A stretch of 64,000 bases of DNA from Propioniciclava flava (lineage in GTDB: Bacteria; Actinomycetota; Actinomycetes; Propionibacteriales; Propionibacteriaceae): assembly GCF_004126535.1 (NCBI RefSeq), contig NZ_PPCV01000006.1:1-64000 (forward strand), in the 5' to 3' direction. A model generated the notes under the pieces. The model was not told the DNA's origin. It ran no database searches and saw only the letters and a program-made list of their open reading frames with translations. Both the position numbers and the translations under genes were made by a program. Of the stretch, positions 62,038 through 64,000 are shown piece after piece (the stretch's first letter is position 1; each line of letters starts with the position of its first letter).

Positions 62038-62714
62038 CCTGGCTGTTCGACAACCTCGCCATGGTGGGCGAGTACTTGGTCAGTCATCTGGCCCTGGCGA
62101 TTCCACCGATCGTGGCGAGCTTCGTGCTCGCCGTCCCGATCGCATGGCTGGCTAACCGGGTCGGTTGGCTGCGCACCCCCTTGTTGACCGGCGCAGGGCT
62201 CACCTACGCGATTCCGTCCCTGCCGCTGTTCATCGTGCTCCCGATCATCATCGGCACTTCGGCCCGTGACCCGCTGAACATCATCGTGGCCCTGACGCTG
62301 TACGGGCTGGCCCTGATGGTGCCGCTGACGGCTGATGGGCTGCGGCAGGTCAACCCTTTGGCCTTGGATGCCGCGAAGGCCATGGGGTACACCTCGACGC
62401 GCAGGTTCCTCACCGTGGAACTGCCGCTGGCAGGGCCGACCCTCGTCGCGGGGCTACGGGTCGTCGCGGTGAGCACTGTGTCGCTGGTCACGGTCGGCGC
62501 CGTGCTCGGCATCCCCAGCCTCGGATCCTTGTTCACTGAGGGCTTCCAGCGCGGCATCGTCGCCGAGATCGTGACGGGCATCGTCCTGACCGTGGCGCTC
62601 GCGCTGCTGGTGGACGCCGTCGTGGTGCTCGGTGGGCGCCTGCTGCTCCCCTGGACGCGTCCCGCACGTGAGGAACGCGACCACGCCTCCACCCCTGAGG
62701 CGGTGACGGCATGA
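62034..62714 (+). CDS. opuCB: Osmoprotectant ABC transporter, permease
   Basis: The 226-residue permease has five or six helices: MVGEYLVSHLALAIPPIVAS at the N-terminus, TYAIPSLPLFIVLPIIIGTS, and the cytoplasmic loop LDAAKAMGYTSTRRFLTVELPLAGP with the EAA-type interaction motif. The start is a GTG at 62034 overlapping the ATPase stop. It pairs with the next permease. Confidence 0.92.
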   Translation: MTWLFDNLAMVGEYLVSHLALAIPPIVASFVLAVPIAWLANRVGWLRTPLLTGAGLTYAIPSLPLFIVLPIIIGTSARDPLNIIVALTLYGLALMVPLTADGLRQVNPLALDAAKAMGYTSTRRFLTVELPLAGPTLVAGLRVVAVSTVSLVTVGAVLGIPSLGSLFTEGFQRGIVAEIVTGIVLTVALALLVDAVVVLGGRLLLPWTRPAREERDHASTPEAVTA

Positions 62715-63370
62715 ACTTCCTCATCGAGGCGTTCGCCTGGCTCGCCGACCCCACGCATTGGGGCGGCCCGAACGGCATCGGCGTGCGGTTGGGTGAACAC
62801 CTGGCCTACTCGGTCGCGGGCGTCGCGCTCGCCTGCGTGATCGCCATTCCGGCCGGGTGGTGGGTGGGTCACAGCGGACGCCTCCGCGGCCTGGCCGTCG
62901 GTATCTCCGGGGGCGCCCGTGCCCTACCCACCCTCGGCCTTGTGACGCTGCTGGGGATCCTGTTTGGGATCGGACTGATCGGCCCGATGGTCGCCTTCGT
63001 CATCTTGGCCCTGCCCTCGGTGCTTGCGGGCGCCTATTCGGGGGTCGAGGCCGCCGACCGTCAGGCCGTCGACGGGGCACGGGCTTCGGGGATGACCGAG
63101 TTCCAGGTCCTGACGAAGGTCGAAGTCCCGTTGGGCTTCCCGCTGCTCGTCGGAGGCATCCGGTCCGCCTTCCTCCAGGTCATCGCCACCGCGACCCTGG
63201 CCGCCTACGTCGGATCGGGTGGCCTGGGGCGCTTCCTGTTCCTGGGCCTGAAGACGCAGGATTACGCCCAGATGCTCGCAGCGTCGCTTCTGGTCGTCGC
63301 CCTCGCTTTGGTTATTGACGTCACGTTTGCCGCTATCCAACGCCTCACCTCCCCCGCCCGCTTTCGCTGA
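62711..63370 (+). CDS. opuCD: Osmoprotectant ABC transporter, permease
   Basis: The 219-residue second permease has HLAYSVAGVALACVIAIPAG, GARALPTLGLVTLLGILFG and the EAA loop VDGARASGMTEFQVLTKVEVPLGFP, ending with FLFLGLKTQDYAQMLAASLL. ATG at 62711 overlaps the opuCB stop (ATGA). The two permeases probably form a heterodimer. Confidence 0.92.
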   Translation: MNFLIEAFAWLADPTHWGGPNGIGVRLGEHLAYSVAGVALACVIAIPAGWWVGHSGRLRGLAVGISGGARALPTLGLVTLLGILFGIGLIGPMVAFVILALPSVLAGAYSGVEAADRQAVDGARASGMTEFQVLTKVEVPLGFPLLVGGIRSAFLQVIATATLAAYVGSGGLGRFLFLGLKTQDYAQMLAASLLVVALALVIDVTFAAIQRLTSPARFR

Positions 63371-63412
63371 CCCACGGAGGGTCCGACCTCCACCCATTGA
63401 AAGGAACCGCCC

Positions 63413-64000
63413 ATGTCCCCCATCTCTCGCCGACGTCTCGGCGCCCTCACCGCCCTCGCCGGCCTCGGCGTGGTCGCCGCCGGGTGCTCGACTGGAAACC
63501 CCTTGGCACCGTCCTCCGCGCCGGCGACGGGCAAGGGGTCCGGGGCCACTGTGGTGATCGGCTCGCAGCAGTACTACTCCAACGAGATCATCGCCGAGTT
63601 GTACGCGCAGGCCCTGGAAGCGTCCGGGTTCACCGTCACACGCCAGTATCAGATCGGCCAGCGGGAGATCTATCTCCCCGAACTCGAAGCCGGGAAGATC
63701 GACGTCATTCCTGAGTACAGCGGCAACCTGCTGCAGTACTACGACAAGAAGGCGACGGCCACCGACGCGGCACAGATCGCGACCGCACTGGGCCAGGCCC
63801 TCCCGAAGGGGCTGCGCGCGTTGACCGCGGCAGCGGCGTCCGATCAGGATTCCTACACCGTCACCAAGGCGCTGGCCGACCAGTACGGGCTGGCGGCCAT
63901 CGCCGATCTCACCAAGGCCCCTCAGCCGGTGAAGATCGCGGCCAACAGCGAGTTCGCGACGCGTCCCTACGGCCCCGCGGGCGTCAAGACCGCCTACGGC
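63413..64000 (+). CDS. opuCC: Osmoprotectant ABC transporter, substrate-binding lipoprotein (partial)
   Basis: The first 196 residues of the binding protein are present; the gene runs off the window. A twin-arginine-like SRRRLG and hydrophobic stretch lead to a lipobox VVAAGCS, with the lipidated cysteine at residue 25. The mature part VVIGSQQYYSNEIIAELYAQ, then ELEAGKIDVIPEYSGN, matches the OpuAC/glycine betaine-binding fold. The ATG at 63413 has aaggaa nine bases upstream and follows opuCD by 42 bp. Confidence 0.9.
   Translation, partial: MSPISRRRLGALTALAGLGVVAAGCSTGNPLAPSSAPATGKGSGATVVIGSQQYYSNEIIAELYAQALEASGFTVTRQYQIGQREIYLPELEAGKIDVIPEYSGNLLQYYDKKATATDAAQIATALGQALPKGLRALTAAAASDQDSYTVTKALADQYGLAAIADLTKAPQPVKIAANSEFATRPYGPAGVKTAYG

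Overview
The window is about 68% GC with dense coding, many 1-4 bp gene overlaps (TGATG, ATGA, GTGA), frequent GTG/TTG starts, a mycothiol-type nitroreductase, PPK2, EttA, PyrR and a dynamin-like GTPase pair. This points to a Gram-positive actinobacterium. Propionibacteriaceae or a near relative is my guess, from general gene content only.

Layout. 1-2.9 kb: the right end of an IS3-family element, then a decaying ABC exporter operon (intact ATPase, two broken permeases). 3-9.8 kb: a protein of unknown function coupled to a frameshifted Nei/Fpg glycosylase, three similar membrane-anchored exported proteins, a polytopic membrane protein, rpiB and a mycothiol-dependent nitroreductase-like protein. 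9.9-17.1 kb: pepN, a Nif3-family protein, the pyrR-pyrB-pyrC operon and a PAP2-type membrane protein. 17.2-24.4 kb: a uronate-catabolic cluster (fructuronate reductase-like dehydrogenase, LarA-family nickel racemase/epimerase, LacI regulator, uronate isomerase, 6-phosphogluconate dehydrogenase) with palindromic candidate operators in its control regions. 24.4-33.9 kb: FrnE-like protein, DUF4328-like protein, aroE, double-hotdog thioesterase, a frameshifted acyl-CoA ligase, MarR, a large FAD/Fe-S oxidoreductase and a Nudix hydrolase. 33.9-45.8 kb: ettA, an SSB paralogue, two dynamin-like GTPases, PrsW, tRNA-Arg(TCT), an MFS transporter, BenE, PPK2, oligoribonuclease and tRNA-His(GTG).

45.8-55.3 kb is an accessory island that starts inside the 3' end of tRNA-His. 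It holds a broken large serine recombinase joined to a truncated sugar ABC operon, a gadB-gadC acid-resistance pair, an IS1380-type transposase fragment, a complete IS3-type element, a dprA fragment and a helix-turn-helix protein. Core-like sequence resumes at 55.4 kb: sugar-phosphate isomerase/epimerase, MFS transporter, GntR, DUF2200, EamA transporter, then a DedA protein, a PTS IIB-like protein lacking the active cysteine, and an OpuC-type osmoprotectant ABC operon that runs off the window.

The most interesting reading is metabolic. Uronate isomerase, fructuronate reductase, a LarA-type C2 epimerase and Gnd would carry glucuronate through fructuronate, mannonate and gluconate to 6-phosphogluconate and ribulose 5-phosphate, bypassing mannonate dehydratase and the KDG route. 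A second theme is decay. One permease has three in-frame stops, and four other genes carry single-base frameshifts, at least two of them at short homopolymers, so base-calling error must be excluded before all of these are called pseudogenes.
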